64,000 bases of DNA from positions 75,497-139,496 of the forward strand of contig CAMAXF010000006.1 of NCBI GenBank assembly GCA_945862305.1. Reading direction: 5' to 3'. Both the position numbers and the translations under genes were made by a program. Each line of letters opens with the position of its first letter. Position 1 is the first letter of the stretch. This document shows positions 39,461-47,727 of the stretch, piece by piece. The notes beneath the pieces were generated by a model, which was not told the DNA's origin, made no database searches, and saw only the letters and a list, made by a program, of their open reading frames with translations. Source of the DNA: Bordetella parapertussis (GTDB lineage Bacteria; Pseudomonadota; Gammaproteobacteria; Burkholderiales; Burkholderiaceae_A).

Positions 39461-40478
39461 GGACCAGCACCAGGTGGTCCGCGGAGATGCCCACAGCGGC
39501 CACCAGGCCCTGAAAATCGGGGGGTGGCGCTGCCTGGACCAGCACGGGCGTCCCCGTGACGGGGTGGTCAAAGCTCAGGCGTGCAGCGTGCAGGGCCTGC
39601 CGCGCCCAACCCTGCGGCAGTGAGAGCCTTGGCGCGGCCTGACGATAGGTCTGATCGCCCAGAATCGGCAGGCCAATCGACTGCAGGTGCACCCGAATTT
39701 GGTGTGTGCGTCCCGTCTCGAGCCGGCATTCAATGAGAGACACCGCCCTGCCCTCCCACTGGCCCTCGGCCCTGGGTCGCAGGTGGGTCGTGGCGGGCTT
39801 GCCCTGGGGCTCGGGCAGCACGGCCATGCGTTGGCGATCACGCGGGTCTCGGCCCAGTTGACCGATCACGCTGCGGTTCTGACGCATCGCCCCCCAGGCC
39901 AAGGCCAGGTACCGCCGCTGCACCGTGCGCGCCTGCAACTGCCGAACCAGTTCGGTCTGGGCTTCCAGGGTCTTGGCCACCACCATCAGGCCAGTCGTGT
40001 CCTGGTCGAGCCGGTGCACGATGCCAGCCCGCGGCACCTCTCGCAGTGCTGGACAGTGATGCAGCAGGCCGTTCAACAGGGTGCCATGGGCGTGTCCGGC
40101 GGCCGGGTGCACCACCAGACCAGCGGGCTTGTTGACCACGAGAACAGCGTCGTCCTCATGAAGAATGACCAAGGGCATGGGCTCGGCCAGCCACTCGCCC
40201 TGAGGCGCGGGCGCAGGCGGGTTGACATCGATCCAGTCCAGTGCCCGAAGCACACGACTGGGCCGAACCACCTGGCCGTTGACCAGCACCGCACCCTCCT
40301 CGATCCAGCCCTGCAGGCGCGCCCGAGAATGCATGCTGAGCCAGACCGACAGGAGTCGGTCAAGCCGCTGGCCAGCCGCATTCGCGTCGACCTGCATGCG
40401 CAGCGGACTGATATCATCAGACGGCTCACCATCGAGGTCGGTGGAATTGTCCGACGCTGAATAATCATCTGGCTGCAA
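39453..40478 (-). CDS. rluD: 23S rRNA pseudouridine synthase RluD
   Basis: RluD makes pseudouridines 1911, 1915 and 1917 in helix 69 of 23S rRNA. The protein has an N-terminal S4 RNA-binding domain (AGQRLDRLLSVWL to VLVNGQVVRPS) and the catalytic domain with GIVHRLDQDTTGLMVVAKT holding the active aspartate, and ETGRTHQIRVH. The start is uncertain: TTG at 40478 (341 residues) has GGAGAG eight bases upstream and gives an acidic N-terminal extension, whereas the ATG at 40397 would give 314 residues with little in front. A GTG at 40502 would overlap bamD. Confidence 0.92.
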   Translation of the reverse strand: MQPDDYSASDNSTDLDGEPSDDISPLRMQVDANAAGQRLDRLLSVWLSMHSRARLQGWIEEGAVLVNGQVVRPSRVLRALDWIDVNPPAPAPQGEWLAEPMPLVILHEDDAVLVVNKPAGLVVHPAAGHAHGTLLNGLLHHCPALREVPRAGIVHRLDQDTTGLMVVAKTLEAQTELVRQLQARTVQRRYLALAWGAMRQNRSVIGQLGRDPRDRQRMAVLPEPQGKPATTHLRPRAEGQWEGRAVSLIECRLETGRTHQIRVHLQSIGLPILGDQTYRQAAPRLSLPQGWARQALHAARLSFDHPVTGTPVLVQAAPPPDFQGLVAAVGISADHLVLVHD

Positions 40479-40493
40479 CAGGACTGCTCTCCA

Positions 40494-41363
40494 ATGAATC
40501 ACATGCTGCTCAAGCTTCGCAATCTATCACTCGTCTTCCTCGCGGTGCTCATGACCGGCTGCGCTGCAGACATGGCCGCCCGCGATGAAACCATCAATTG
40601 GACAGCCGATCGCCTCTACGCCGAGGCCAAGGACGAAATGTCTGCAGGCAACTGGGCCCAGGCCATCACACTGCTCCAGAAGCTCGAGTCAAGGTTCCCC
40701 TTCGGGCGTTACGCCCAGCAGGCCCAGATCGACACGGCCTATGCCCATTGGAAGGACAACGAACTTGGCCTGGCCCTTGCAGCGCTCGATCGCTTCCTGC
40801 GGCTCTATCCGAACCATGAGTCGGTGGATTACGTCCTCTATCTCAAGGGCCTGATCAACTTTAACGACCGCGCCACCCTGTTCACGTCGGTCAGTGGCGA
40901 AGACATGGCCGAGCGGGATCCCAAGGCTGCACGCGAGGCCTTCGACACATTCAAAGAATTGGTGGCCCGCTTTCCGAACAGCAAGTATGCCGAGGATGCC
41001 GCCGCACGCTCCCGGTTTCTCATCAATGTGCTGGCTCAGAACGACGTGCACGTGGCGCGCTACTACCTGCGCCGTGGGGCGCACTTGGCGGCTGTGAATC
41101 GGGCCCAGACGGTGGTCAAGCAGTTCCAGGATGCCCCAGCCGTGGAGGAGGCGCTTGCGCAGATGGTGCATGGCTATGAGGCCCTGGGCTTGGAGAAGCT
41201 CAGCAAAGACGCGCGCCGCGTTCTGGAGACCAACTATCCCAAGAGCGCCTACCTCACCCAGGCCTACGACCCCCGCAAACGGGGTGGCATTGATGGCGCG
41301 TCTGAATCAGGTGGGGTCTGGTCCAAGCTGAAGGTCTGGGAAAAACTCCCGAGCCTCTTCTAG
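40494..41363 (+). CDS. bamD: Outer membrane assembly lipoprotein BamD
   Basis: BamD is the essential lipoprotein partner of BamA. The 289-residue precursor has a lipoprotein signal with the acylated cysteine in LMTGC (Cys23). Tetratricopeptide-like repeats follow: NWAQAITLLQKLESRFPFGRYAQQAQIDTAYAHWKDNE and RFLRLYPNHESVDYVLYLKGL are the family's signature. The rest matches the five-TPR layout. An ATG three codons later is an alternative start. It is read away from rluD, and its last 57 bases overlap the end of the convergent helicase gene. Confidence 0.95.
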   Translation: MNHMLLKLRNLSLVFLAVLMTGCAADMAARDETINWTADRLYAEAKDEMSAGNWAQAITLLQKLESRFPFGRYAQQAQIDTAYAHWKDNELGLALAALDRFLRLYPNHESVDYVLYLKGLINFNDRATLFTSVSGEDMAERDPKAAREAFDTFKELVARFPNSKYAEDAAARSRFLINVLAQNDVHVARYYLRRGAHLAAVNRAQTVVKQFQDAPAVEEALAQMVHGYEALGLEKLSKDARRVLETNYPKSAYLTQAYDPRKRGGIDGASESGGVWSKLKVWEKLPSLF

Positions 41364-43283
41364 TTTTCTTGTCCGCCGAAAGGCGGGCAGGCTTTTGAGC
41401 ATCTGCCTGCCATAGGCCGACTCCGCCAGGCGTCGGTCTCCCACCACGAGCACCCCACGGTCTGTTTCCGTCCGGATCAGACGACCTGCACCCTGCTTGA
41501 GGGCCAGCGTGGCCTCAGGCAGTTGAATCTCTCGAAAGGGGTCGCCACCGCGGGCTCGGCAGGCCGCCATGCGTGCCTCCAGAATGGGGTCATCGGGTGA
41601 GGCAAATGGCAGCTTGTCGATGATCACCAAGGACAAGGCCGTGCCTGGCACATCCACGCCCTCCCAAAAACTCGCACTGCCCACCAGAATGCCCTGGCCG
41701 TCGGCACGAAAAGCCGCAAGTAACTTGTCGCGGGCGGCCTCCCCTTGCACATAGACCGTTCGCTGCAGCCGACCGGCCTTGCGCCAAGCCTCCAGCCGCA
41801 CCCGGGCCTGCTCGACCGCACGCAAACTTGTGCAAAGCACGAAGATGCCACCAGGCGAGGCGGCCATCAGGCCCTCCAGGCCTGGGTGGGCCAGCAGTTG
41901 GTCCATCAGGTCGGCCGCCTTGGGGTCCGGCAGGTCCTCCGGCACCACGAGCAGGGCCTGCTCGTGGTACTGAAAAGGGCTTGGCAACTGCAGCGACTGC
42001 TCCGGCACCAGGCCCAGTCGGCTCGAGAAATAAGAGAAATCCTTCAGGGCCAGCGTGGCCGATACAAAAACCCAGTGGCGCGCCAAGGGCTCGGCCATGA
42101 GCGGCGCCAGGATGCTGGCAATGTCGATCGGTGCCCAATGAAGGCTGATGCCTTGCTTGGAGATCTCGATCCAATGAACGCCCTCGGGCGAGCCCGCAGG
42201 CGGGGTCTCGTCTGGGAGCACCTGCGACATACGCTCGAGAACCAGAGCACTGCGATCGTTGAGGCGCTCCAGCTCTGCGTGGCGCGGTGCGTTCTCAGAC
42301 TGCGCTGCGCGAAGGGCCTCCAGGGCGTCGGTCAGGCCCGCCCATGCGGCATCGAGGGCAAGCCGCTGTGCACCGGTGAGATCTGTCCAGCGGCGCCTGG
42401 CCTGTTGCTGGGGCAGCTCCAACGCCGCGCGCAGTTTCAAGGTGGCCAGCTCCACAGCGCCGCATAGCCCCGCCCAGTCGGCGCCATCGCGGGCGTGCAT
42501 GAGCCCCGCAGTCAGGCTCTCTCGGCACAGCGTGCTCAGGCCATGGGAGGAGACCACCGCCCCAAAGAACTGGGTGGCAATGTCCGGCAGGGCATGGGCC
42601 TCGTCGATCACCACGGCCTCCACCGCGGGCAGAAGGTCCCCGCTGCCCTGCTGCCGAAGCGCCATGTCGGCGCAGAGCAGGTGATGGTTCACCACAATGA
42701 GGTCTGCAGCCGCCGCCTTCTCTCGGGCCTTGATGACGTGGCAGGACCCAATGCTGGGGCAGTTCTGACCCAGGCAATTCTCGGTGTTCGAGGTCACCAA
42801 GGGCCAAATGCTCGAAGACTCTGGAACCCCTTCACAGCCCGCAATGTCGCCGTCGGTGGAGACCTGTGCGAACTGCTCCACGGTGCGCAGCGCCTGCGCA
42901 TCCCGAGGCGTGGCCAGGCGCGCATCGGACTGGGCCAAACCCAGCCGGTGCACGCACAAATAGTTCGAGCGGCCTTTGAGCCTTGCCACCTGAAGGTCGG
43001 CCCGCAGCAGCTCGCGCAGTCGAGGAATGTCGCGGTTGAAGAGCTGGTCTTGTAGCGAGCGCGTGGCCGTGGACACCATGGCCCGGCGGCCGGAGGACAT
43101 CAGGGGAACGAGGTAGGCGAAGGTCTTCCCAATGCCGGTGCCCGCCTCGGCCAGCAAGGGGGATTCGCCTGAGAGTGCGGCCTCAATGGCCTGGGCCAGC
43201 GCAATCTGGCCATCTCGGGCGCGGTAGCCCGGCAGCCCGCTCGCCAGGGGCCCCTCTGGCCCGAGGAGTTCGCGTGCAGACAC
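41307..43283 (-). CDS. DinG/YoaA-family ATP-dependent DNA helicase
   Basis: A 658-residue superfamily 2 helicase of the XPD-like Fe-S type. Walker A is EAGTGIGKTFAYL (46-58), the DEAH box is in VVIDEAHALPDIA, and four cysteines (GCEGVP, then NCLGQNCPSIGSC) form the Fe-S cluster site before the box. Late motifs include GSASFWEGVDVPG and QGAGRLIRTETDRGV. The size and the cluster spacing fit YoaA better than the longer DinG; YoaA works with HolC in damage repair in E. coli. The stop lies 57 bases inside the convergent bamD gene. Confidence 0.94.
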   Translation of the reverse strand: MSARELLGPEGPLASGLPGYRARDGQIALAQAIEAALSGESPLLAEAGTGIGKTFAYLVPLMSSGRRAMVSTATRSLQDQLFNRDIPRLRELLRADLQVARLKGRSNYLCVHRLGLAQSDARLATPRDAQALRTVEQFAQVSTDGDIAGCEGVPESSSIWPLVTSNTENCLGQNCPSIGSCHVIKAREKAAAADLIVVNHHLLCADMALRQQGSGDLLPAVEAVVIDEAHALPDIATQFFGAVVSSHGLSTLCRESLTAGLMHARDGADWAGLCGAVELATLKLRAALELPQQQARRRWTDLTGAQRLALDAAWAGLTDALEALRAAQSENAPRHAELERLNDRSALVLERMSQVLPDETPPAGSPEGVHWIEISKQGISLHWAPIDIASILAPLMAEPLARHWVFVSATLALKDFSYFSSRLGLVPEQSLQLPSPFQYHEQALLVVPEDLPDPKAADLMDQLLAHPGLEGLMAASPGGIFVLCTSLRAVEQARVRLEAWRKAGRLQRTVYVQGEAARDKLLAAFRADGQGILVGSASFWEGVDVPGTALSLVIIDKLPFASPDDPILEARMAACRARGGDPFREIQLPEATLALKQGAGRLIRTETDRGVLVVGDRRLAESAYGRQMLKSLPAFRRTRKLEEAREFFPDLQLGPDPT

Positions 43284-43290
43284 CCCCGGT

Positions 43291-43497
43291 CTAGGCGGGC
43301 TCGTTGGGCCGCAACTGCTCTGCGAGCTGGTTCAGACGGTCTTTGAGGGCGAGCTTTCGCTTCTTGAGCCGGCGAATGGCCAGCTCATCGAGCACCGGGC
43401 CTTGCTCGAGGGTTTCGATGAGGTGGTCGAGCTCTCGATGCTCACCCTCGAGTTCGAGCATCTGCATCTGGAGCGTTCGAATGTCGGACAACGGCAT
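43291..43497 (-). CDS. DUF465 (YdcH-like) small protein
   Basis: A 68-residue, highly charged, all-helical protein: residues 13-60 form a predicted coiled-coil hairpin, with EHRELDHLIETLEQ and then the family signature RRLKKRKLALKDRL. This is the DUF465/YdcH family, widespread in proteobacteria and of unknown function. It lies seven bases before the helicase gene and four bases after the small exported-protein gene, all on one strand. Confidence 0.85.
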   Translation of the reverse strand: MPLSDIRTLQMQMLELEGEHRELDHLIETLEQGPVLDELAIRRLKKRKLALKDRLNQLAEQLRPNEPA

Positions 43498-43500
43498 GAA

Positions 43501-43854
43501 CTATGACTTCGGCTGGGTCGCCACACGCGCATCTCGAGCACGCTGGCGGGCATCGGCCTGCACCTGTCGAATCGACTCTCGCAAGGTCTCGGCGGCCAGA
43601 TCGATGTCGCGGCTGGCCTTGGTCACCTCCTGGCGAAGGTCTTCCAGGCAGGATGCCGAGACAAACCGGGCCAGGCAGGCCTTTTCCTTGAGGTGTGCAT
43701 CGGCCATGAGGGCCTGATGGTCCCTCTCGAGGACGAGCAGCGCCTGACGCGCCTTCTCAATGGCGGCCTTCTCGTGGGGCTCGAGCTCGGCGGCCACGAG
43801 TGGCCCTGCCAAAAAGGCCAGAAGAAAGGGAATGGCGCAGGAGAGACGACGCAT
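43501..43854 (-). CDS. Small exported coiled-coil protein, unknown function
   Basis: A 117-residue protein I do not recognise. The N-terminus is a clear signal peptide (MRRLS, hydrophobic core AIPFLLAFLAG, cleavage near PLVAA, residue 22). The mature part is almost entirely helical and charged, with a Glu/Lys/Arg-rich heptad-like pattern, two cysteines about ten residues apart (ACLARFVSASC) that could form a disulfide in the periplasm, and a final REQ/RD repeat. It lies between zapE and the DUF465 gene on the same strand. It resembles other short periplasmic proteins of Burkholderiales but no function can be assigned. Confidence 0.78.
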   Translation of the reverse strand: MRRLSCAIPFLLAFLAGPLVAAELEPHEKAAIEKARQALLVLERDHQALMADAHLKEKACLARFVSASCLEDLRQEVTKASRDIDLAAETLRESIRQVQADARQRARDARVATQPKS

Positions 43855-43870
43855 GGCCGGATTATCGCAC

Positions 43871-45007
43871 CTAGGCCAGGCGCGCGACGCTCTGACGACG
43901 CTCTGACTTGAAATAGTTGGCCGACTGCATGTCGATCAGCCGGCTCGCGGTGCGCTTGAACTCCTGGGCCAGGGTGCCCTGGGTGTAGAGGCCGTCGGGG
44001 GGCACCTCAGCGCTCAGCGCCAGGCGAACCCCGTGGTCGTAGAGCACATCAACCAGCCATGTGAAGCGTCTGGCCTCTGACGCCATGGAGACTGGCATCT
44101 TGGGCACGTCTGAGAGCAGGATGCTGTGAAATCGATCGGCCAGGGCCAGGTAATCGTTCTGTGAACGCGGGCCCGCACAGAGGGTCTCAAAGCTAAACCA
44201 GGCCACCCCACCGGCCGTGCGAATGGTGGGAATTGGCCGGCTTTCAATGGTGAGCGTTTCACGCTCCTGAATGGGACCGTCGCACCAACGCCGAAACACG
44301 CCCGCCAGGCCGCGCTCGGCGGCTGCGCCCAGGGGCGTTCGATAGAGGCTTTCATCGAGGTCGGCTGGCGCTTCTTGGAGGCGGCGAAGGTCTTGCCCGG
44401 CGTCGAGGCTCACCACCTCGAGCTGGGCCTTGATGAGTTCGATGGCTGGCAGCAGCTGCTCCCGCTGCAGGCCATCGGGATACAAGGTGTCGGGATGATA
44501 GTTCGAGGTCATGACAAAGGCCACCCGCGCCCGCACGAGGGCACCAAACAGCCGCTCCAGAATCATGGCGTCGGCAATGTCTGAAATGTGAAACTCATCG
44601 AAGCAAATGAGCCGGTATCGACGGGCGATGCGCTCGGCGACCTCCCCGAGCGGGTCTTCGACCATCTTCAGGTCGGCCATCTCCCGATGGGTGGCCCGCA
44701 TGAACTCATGGAAATGAATTCGAAGTTTGCGCTCCAGTGGCACCACTCGAAAGAAGCAGTCCATGAGGAAGCTCTTTCCCACGCCCACACCCCCCCAGAG
44801 GTAAACGCCCCGGGGCAATGGCGGGTGGATGAGCATCTTGGAGAGCCGGCCGCCTCGCCGCTGCTTGTAATGCACCCATTCATCACAGCAACGGTCGAGT
44901 GCCAGAAGGCCTGGCGCCTGCTGGGCCAGGGGCTCGTAACCCCTGCGCGCCACTTCGGCCAGGTAGAAGTCGGAGACCCTCACCGGAGGAGCCCCATGCA
45001 GACTCAC
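43871..45007 (-). CDS. zapE: ZapE/AFG1-family cell division ATPase
   Basis: ZapE is an AAA-type ATPase reported to act on FtsZ rings under stress; the mitochondrial AFG1 homologue supports respiratory-complex turnover. The 378-residue protein has Walker A GGVGVGKSFLMD (72-83), RIHFHEFMR, Walker B LICFDEFHISDIADAMIL and a late FSFETLCAGPRSQNDY. All match the family. It starts four bases inside the lpdA end, so it is joined to the TCA block, which fits the respiratory link of AFG1. Confidence 0.95.
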   Translation of the reverse strand: MSLHGAPPVRVSDFYLAEVARRGYEPLAQQAPGLLALDRCCDEWVHYKQRRGGRLSKMLIHPPLPRGVYLWGGVGVGKSFLMDCFFRVVPLERKLRIHFHEFMRATHREMADLKMVEDPLGEVAERIARRYRLICFDEFHISDIADAMILERLFGALVRARVAFVMTSNYHPDTLYPDGLQREQLLPAIELIKAQLEVVSLDAGQDLRRLQEAPADLDESLYRTPLGAAAERGLAGVFRRWCDGPIQERETLTIESRPIPTIRTAGGVAWFSFETLCAGPRSQNDYLALADRFHSILLSDVPKMPVSMASEARRFTWLVDVLYDHGVRLALSAEVPPDGLYTQGTLAQEFKRTASRLIDMQSANYFKSERRQSVARLA

Positions 45008-46419
45008 ATATTCAGGGCGCGCTTGTCCGTGGCAAGGGCAGCCTCGCGCACAACCTCGGACAGCGATGGATGGGGATGACAGACCCTGGCGATGTCCTCG
45101 GCCGAGGCCTTGAACTCCATGGCCACAGCCGCCTCTGCGATGAGGTCTGAGGCCGCAGCGGAGATGATGTGCACCCCGAGGATCTCGTCGGTATGTGCAT
45201 CGGCCAGGACCTTCACAAAGCCGTCGGCTTCATTCATGCCCAGGGCACGGCCGTTGGCCGCGAAGGGAAAGCTCCCTGCCTTGTAAGCCCGGCCCGCCGC
45301 CTTCAAGGCCTGCTCGGTCTGGCCCACCCAGGCGATCTCGGGCGCGGTGTAGATCACCCAAGGAATGCAGTTGTAATCGATGTGGGTCTTCTGGCCGGCA
45401 ATGCGCTCGGCCACCATGACGCCCTCATCCTCGCCCTTGTGTGCGAGCATCGGGCCGCGCACGACATCTCCCACCGCCCAGACCCCGGGCACGCTGGTTT
45501 GACAGTGGTCGTCCACGGGAATGAAGCCACGGGCATCGACAGCCAGGCCGAGTTTCTCGAGGCCGAGGCCTTCGGTGTTGGGCTGACGTCCCACGGACAC
45601 AATCAGTCGATCGCACTCCAAGGTCTGCGCCTTGCCATGGGCGTCGGTGTAAGGCACCTTCACGCCCTTCTTGGTTGCGTTGATCTCGCCGATGGAGACG
45701 CCCATGTGAATGGTGAGGCCCTGATTGGTGAAGAGCTTGAAGGCCTCCTTGCTGACAGCTTCATCGCAGGCGGCCAGAAACTGGGGTGCCGCCTCCAAGA
45801 CCGTGACCTCCGAGCCCAGGCGGCGCCAGACCGAGCCCAGCTCCAGGCCAATCACACCCGCGCCAATGACACCGAGTCGCTTCGGCGTCTCAGAAAACTG
45901 CAGTGCGCCCTCGTTGTCGCAGACGGTGACGTTGTCGACGGCCAAACCCGGAAGGTGCCGAGCCTTGGAGCCCGTGGCGATGATGAGGTTCTTGGCCAGG
46001 ACGGTGTCGCCCTCGACGACCACCTGAATGCCATCGGCCGTCTTGTCCACAATGGTGGCGTGGCCCTTGAGCCACGTGATTTTATTCTTGCGAAAAAGGA
46101 ACTCGATGCCCTTGGTCATCTTGCTGACGATCTCGTCCTTGCGGGCGAGCATCTTGGGCACATTGATCTTGGGCGCGGCCACCTCAATGCCGTGCACATC
46201 CACATGGTGGGCCACCTGTTCAAAGGCCTCGCTCGAGGCGAGCAGCGCCTTCGAAGGGATGCAGCCCACATTGAGGCAGGTGCCGCCGAGCACTGGGCCA
46301 GTGGGACCAATCCACTTCTCGGCGCAGGCGGTCTTCAGGCCAAGTTGTGCTGCCCGGATGGCCGCAATGTATCCGGCTGGCCCGGCTCCAATGACCAGAA
46401 CGTCGTAGACCTGTGACAT
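45004..46419 (-). CDS. lpdA: Dihydrolipoyl dehydrogenase (E3 of 2-oxoglutarate dehydrogenase)
   Basis: E3 reoxidises dihydrolipoyl groups with FAD and NAD. In the 471-residue protein the FAD site is VLVIGAGPAGY (8-18), the redox disulfide GGTCLNVGCIPSK (Cys48 and Cys53), the NAD site GVIGAGVIGLELGSV near 185 and the C-terminal base in VCHPHPSLSEVV. Its place right after sucA-sucB marks it as the E3 of this complex, although it may also serve others. It is separated from sucB by nine bases. Confidence 0.97.
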   Translation of the reverse strand: MSQVYDVLVIGAGPAGYIAAIRAAQLGLKTACAEKWIGPTGPVLGGTCLNVGCIPSKALLASSEAFEQVAHHVDVHGIEVAAPKINVPKMLARKDEIVSKMTKGIEFLFRKNKITWLKGHATIVDKTADGIQVVVEGDTVLAKNLIIATGSKARHLPGLAVDNVTVCDNEGALQFSETPKRLGVIGAGVIGLELGSVWRRLGSEVTVLEAAPQFLAACDEAVSKEAFKLFTNQGLTIHMGVSIGEINATKKGVKVPYTDAHGKAQTLECDRLIVSVGRQPNTEGLGLEKLGLAVDARGFIPVDDHCQTSVPGVWAVGDVVRGPMLAHKGEDEGVMVAERIAGQKTHIDYNCIPWVIYTAPEIAWVGQTEQALKAAGRAYKAGSFPFAANGRALGMNEADGFVKVLADAHTDEILGVHIISAAASDLIAEAAVAMEFKASAEDIARVCHPHPSLSEVVREAALATDKRALNM

Positions 46420-46428
46420 GGCGTCTCC

Positions 46429-47694
46429 TTAAATTTCCAGCAACAGCCGTGAGGGGTCTTCGAGCGCCTCCTTCATGGTGACCAGGCCCAGCACCGCCTC
46501 TCGGCCATCGATGATGCGGTGGTCGTAGGACATGGCCAGGTAATTGATGGGCCGCACCACGACCTGGCCGTTCTCCACCACGGCCCGTTCTTTGGTGGCA
46601 TGAATGCCCAGAATGGCCGACTGGGGTGGATTGATGATGGGTGTGGACAGCATGGAGCCGAAGACGCCACCATTGGAAATCGAGAAGGTGCCACCCGTCA
46701 GCTCTTCGATGGTGAGCTTGCCGTCCTTGGCCTTGGCGCCGAAGTCGGCAATGGTCTTCTCAATTTCGGCAAAGGTGAGCTGGTCTGCATTGCGAATGAT
46801 GGGCACCACCAGGCCACGCGGCGAGCCAACAGCGATGCCGATGTCGAAGTAGCCGTGGTAGACGATGTCGTTGCCATCGACCGAGGCATTGAGGATGGGG
46901 TACTTCTTCAGGGCCGCCACGGCCGCCTTCACAAAGAAAGACATGAAGCCCAGCTTCACGCCGTGTTCCTTCTCGAAGCGCTCCACATACTGTTTGCGCA
47001 GCGCCATGACAGGCGCCATGTTCACCTCGTTGAAGGTGGTGAGAATGGCATTGGTGGACTGGGACTGCACCAGTCGCTCCGCCACCCGAGCGCGCAGGCG
47101 GCTCATGGGCACACGCTGCTCGGGTCGCTCATTGAGCATGGCCTCTGGACCAAACTGCGGAATGACTGCCGGCAGAGCGCTCACACTTGTATTGGCCGCA
47201 GGGGCCGGTGCTGGGCTTGCGGCCCGGGCGGGTGCGGCCGAAGGGGCTGCAGCAGCTGCGAGTACATCACCCTTGGTGATGCGGCCGTCCTTGCCGGAGC
47301 CACTCGAGAGGCTCACGCCGGTTTCGGCCATGAGCTTGGCGGCTGCTGGCATGGCCACGCCCGTCGACTGGTTGGACGCCGCCGGCGCTGCAGCCGGTGC
47401 AGCAGCAGCAGGGGCTGCAGCGGGCGCACTGGTGACCTGTGTGGCTGTCTTTGCGTCGGTATCGACCCGCGCAATCACCTCCCCAGAGACCACGGTGCCG
47501 CCGTCGCCCTTGAGCACCTCGGTGAGCACACCGGCCGCCGGGGCCGGCACCTCGAGCACCACCTTGTCGGTCTCGATCTCGATGAGGATTTCATCAGCCT
47601 TCACCGCCTCACCGGGCTTTTTCTTCCACTGCAACAACGTTGCCTCGGCAACGGATTCAGACAGCTGCGGGACCTTCACTTCTTGGATGGACAT
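46429..47694 (-). CDS. sucB: Dihydrolipoyl succinyltransferase (E2 of 2-oxoglutarate dehydrogenase)
   Basis: E2 carries the lipoyl arm and transfers succinyl to CoA. The 421-residue protein has a single lipoyl domain with the modified lysine in ETDKVVLEV (Lys44), an Ala/Pro linker, an E1/E3-binding domain near 115-155 ([26 protein letters not shown]), a second Ala-rich linker and the catalytic domain ending [13 protein letters not shown]. One lipoyl domain and a start [19 protein letters not shown] are typical of the succinyl, not the acetyl, enzyme. Confidence 0.97.
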   Translation of the reverse strand: MSIQEVKVPQLSESVAEATLLQWKKKPGEAVKADEILIEIETDKVVLEVPAPAAGVLTEVLKGDGGTVVSGEVIARVDTDAKTATQVTSAPAAAPAAAAPAAAPAASNQSTGVAMPAAAKLMAETGVSLSSGSGKDGRITKGDVLAAAAAPSAAPARAASPAPAPAANTSVSALPAVIPQFGPEAMLNERPEQRVPMSRLRARVAERLVQSQSTNAILTTFNEVNMAPVMALRKQYVERFEKEHGVKLGFMSFFVKAAVAALKKYPILNASVDGNDIVYHGYFDIGIAVGSPRGLVVPIIRNADQLTFAEIEKTIADFGAKAKDGKLTIEELTGGTFSISNGGVFGSMLSTPIINPPQSAILGIHATKERAVVENGQVVVRPINYLAMSYDHRIIDGREAVLGLVTMKEALEDPSRLLLEI

Positions 47695-47727
47695 GTTCGA
47701 CTCGTTGGAATAAGGAATGAATTGGGA

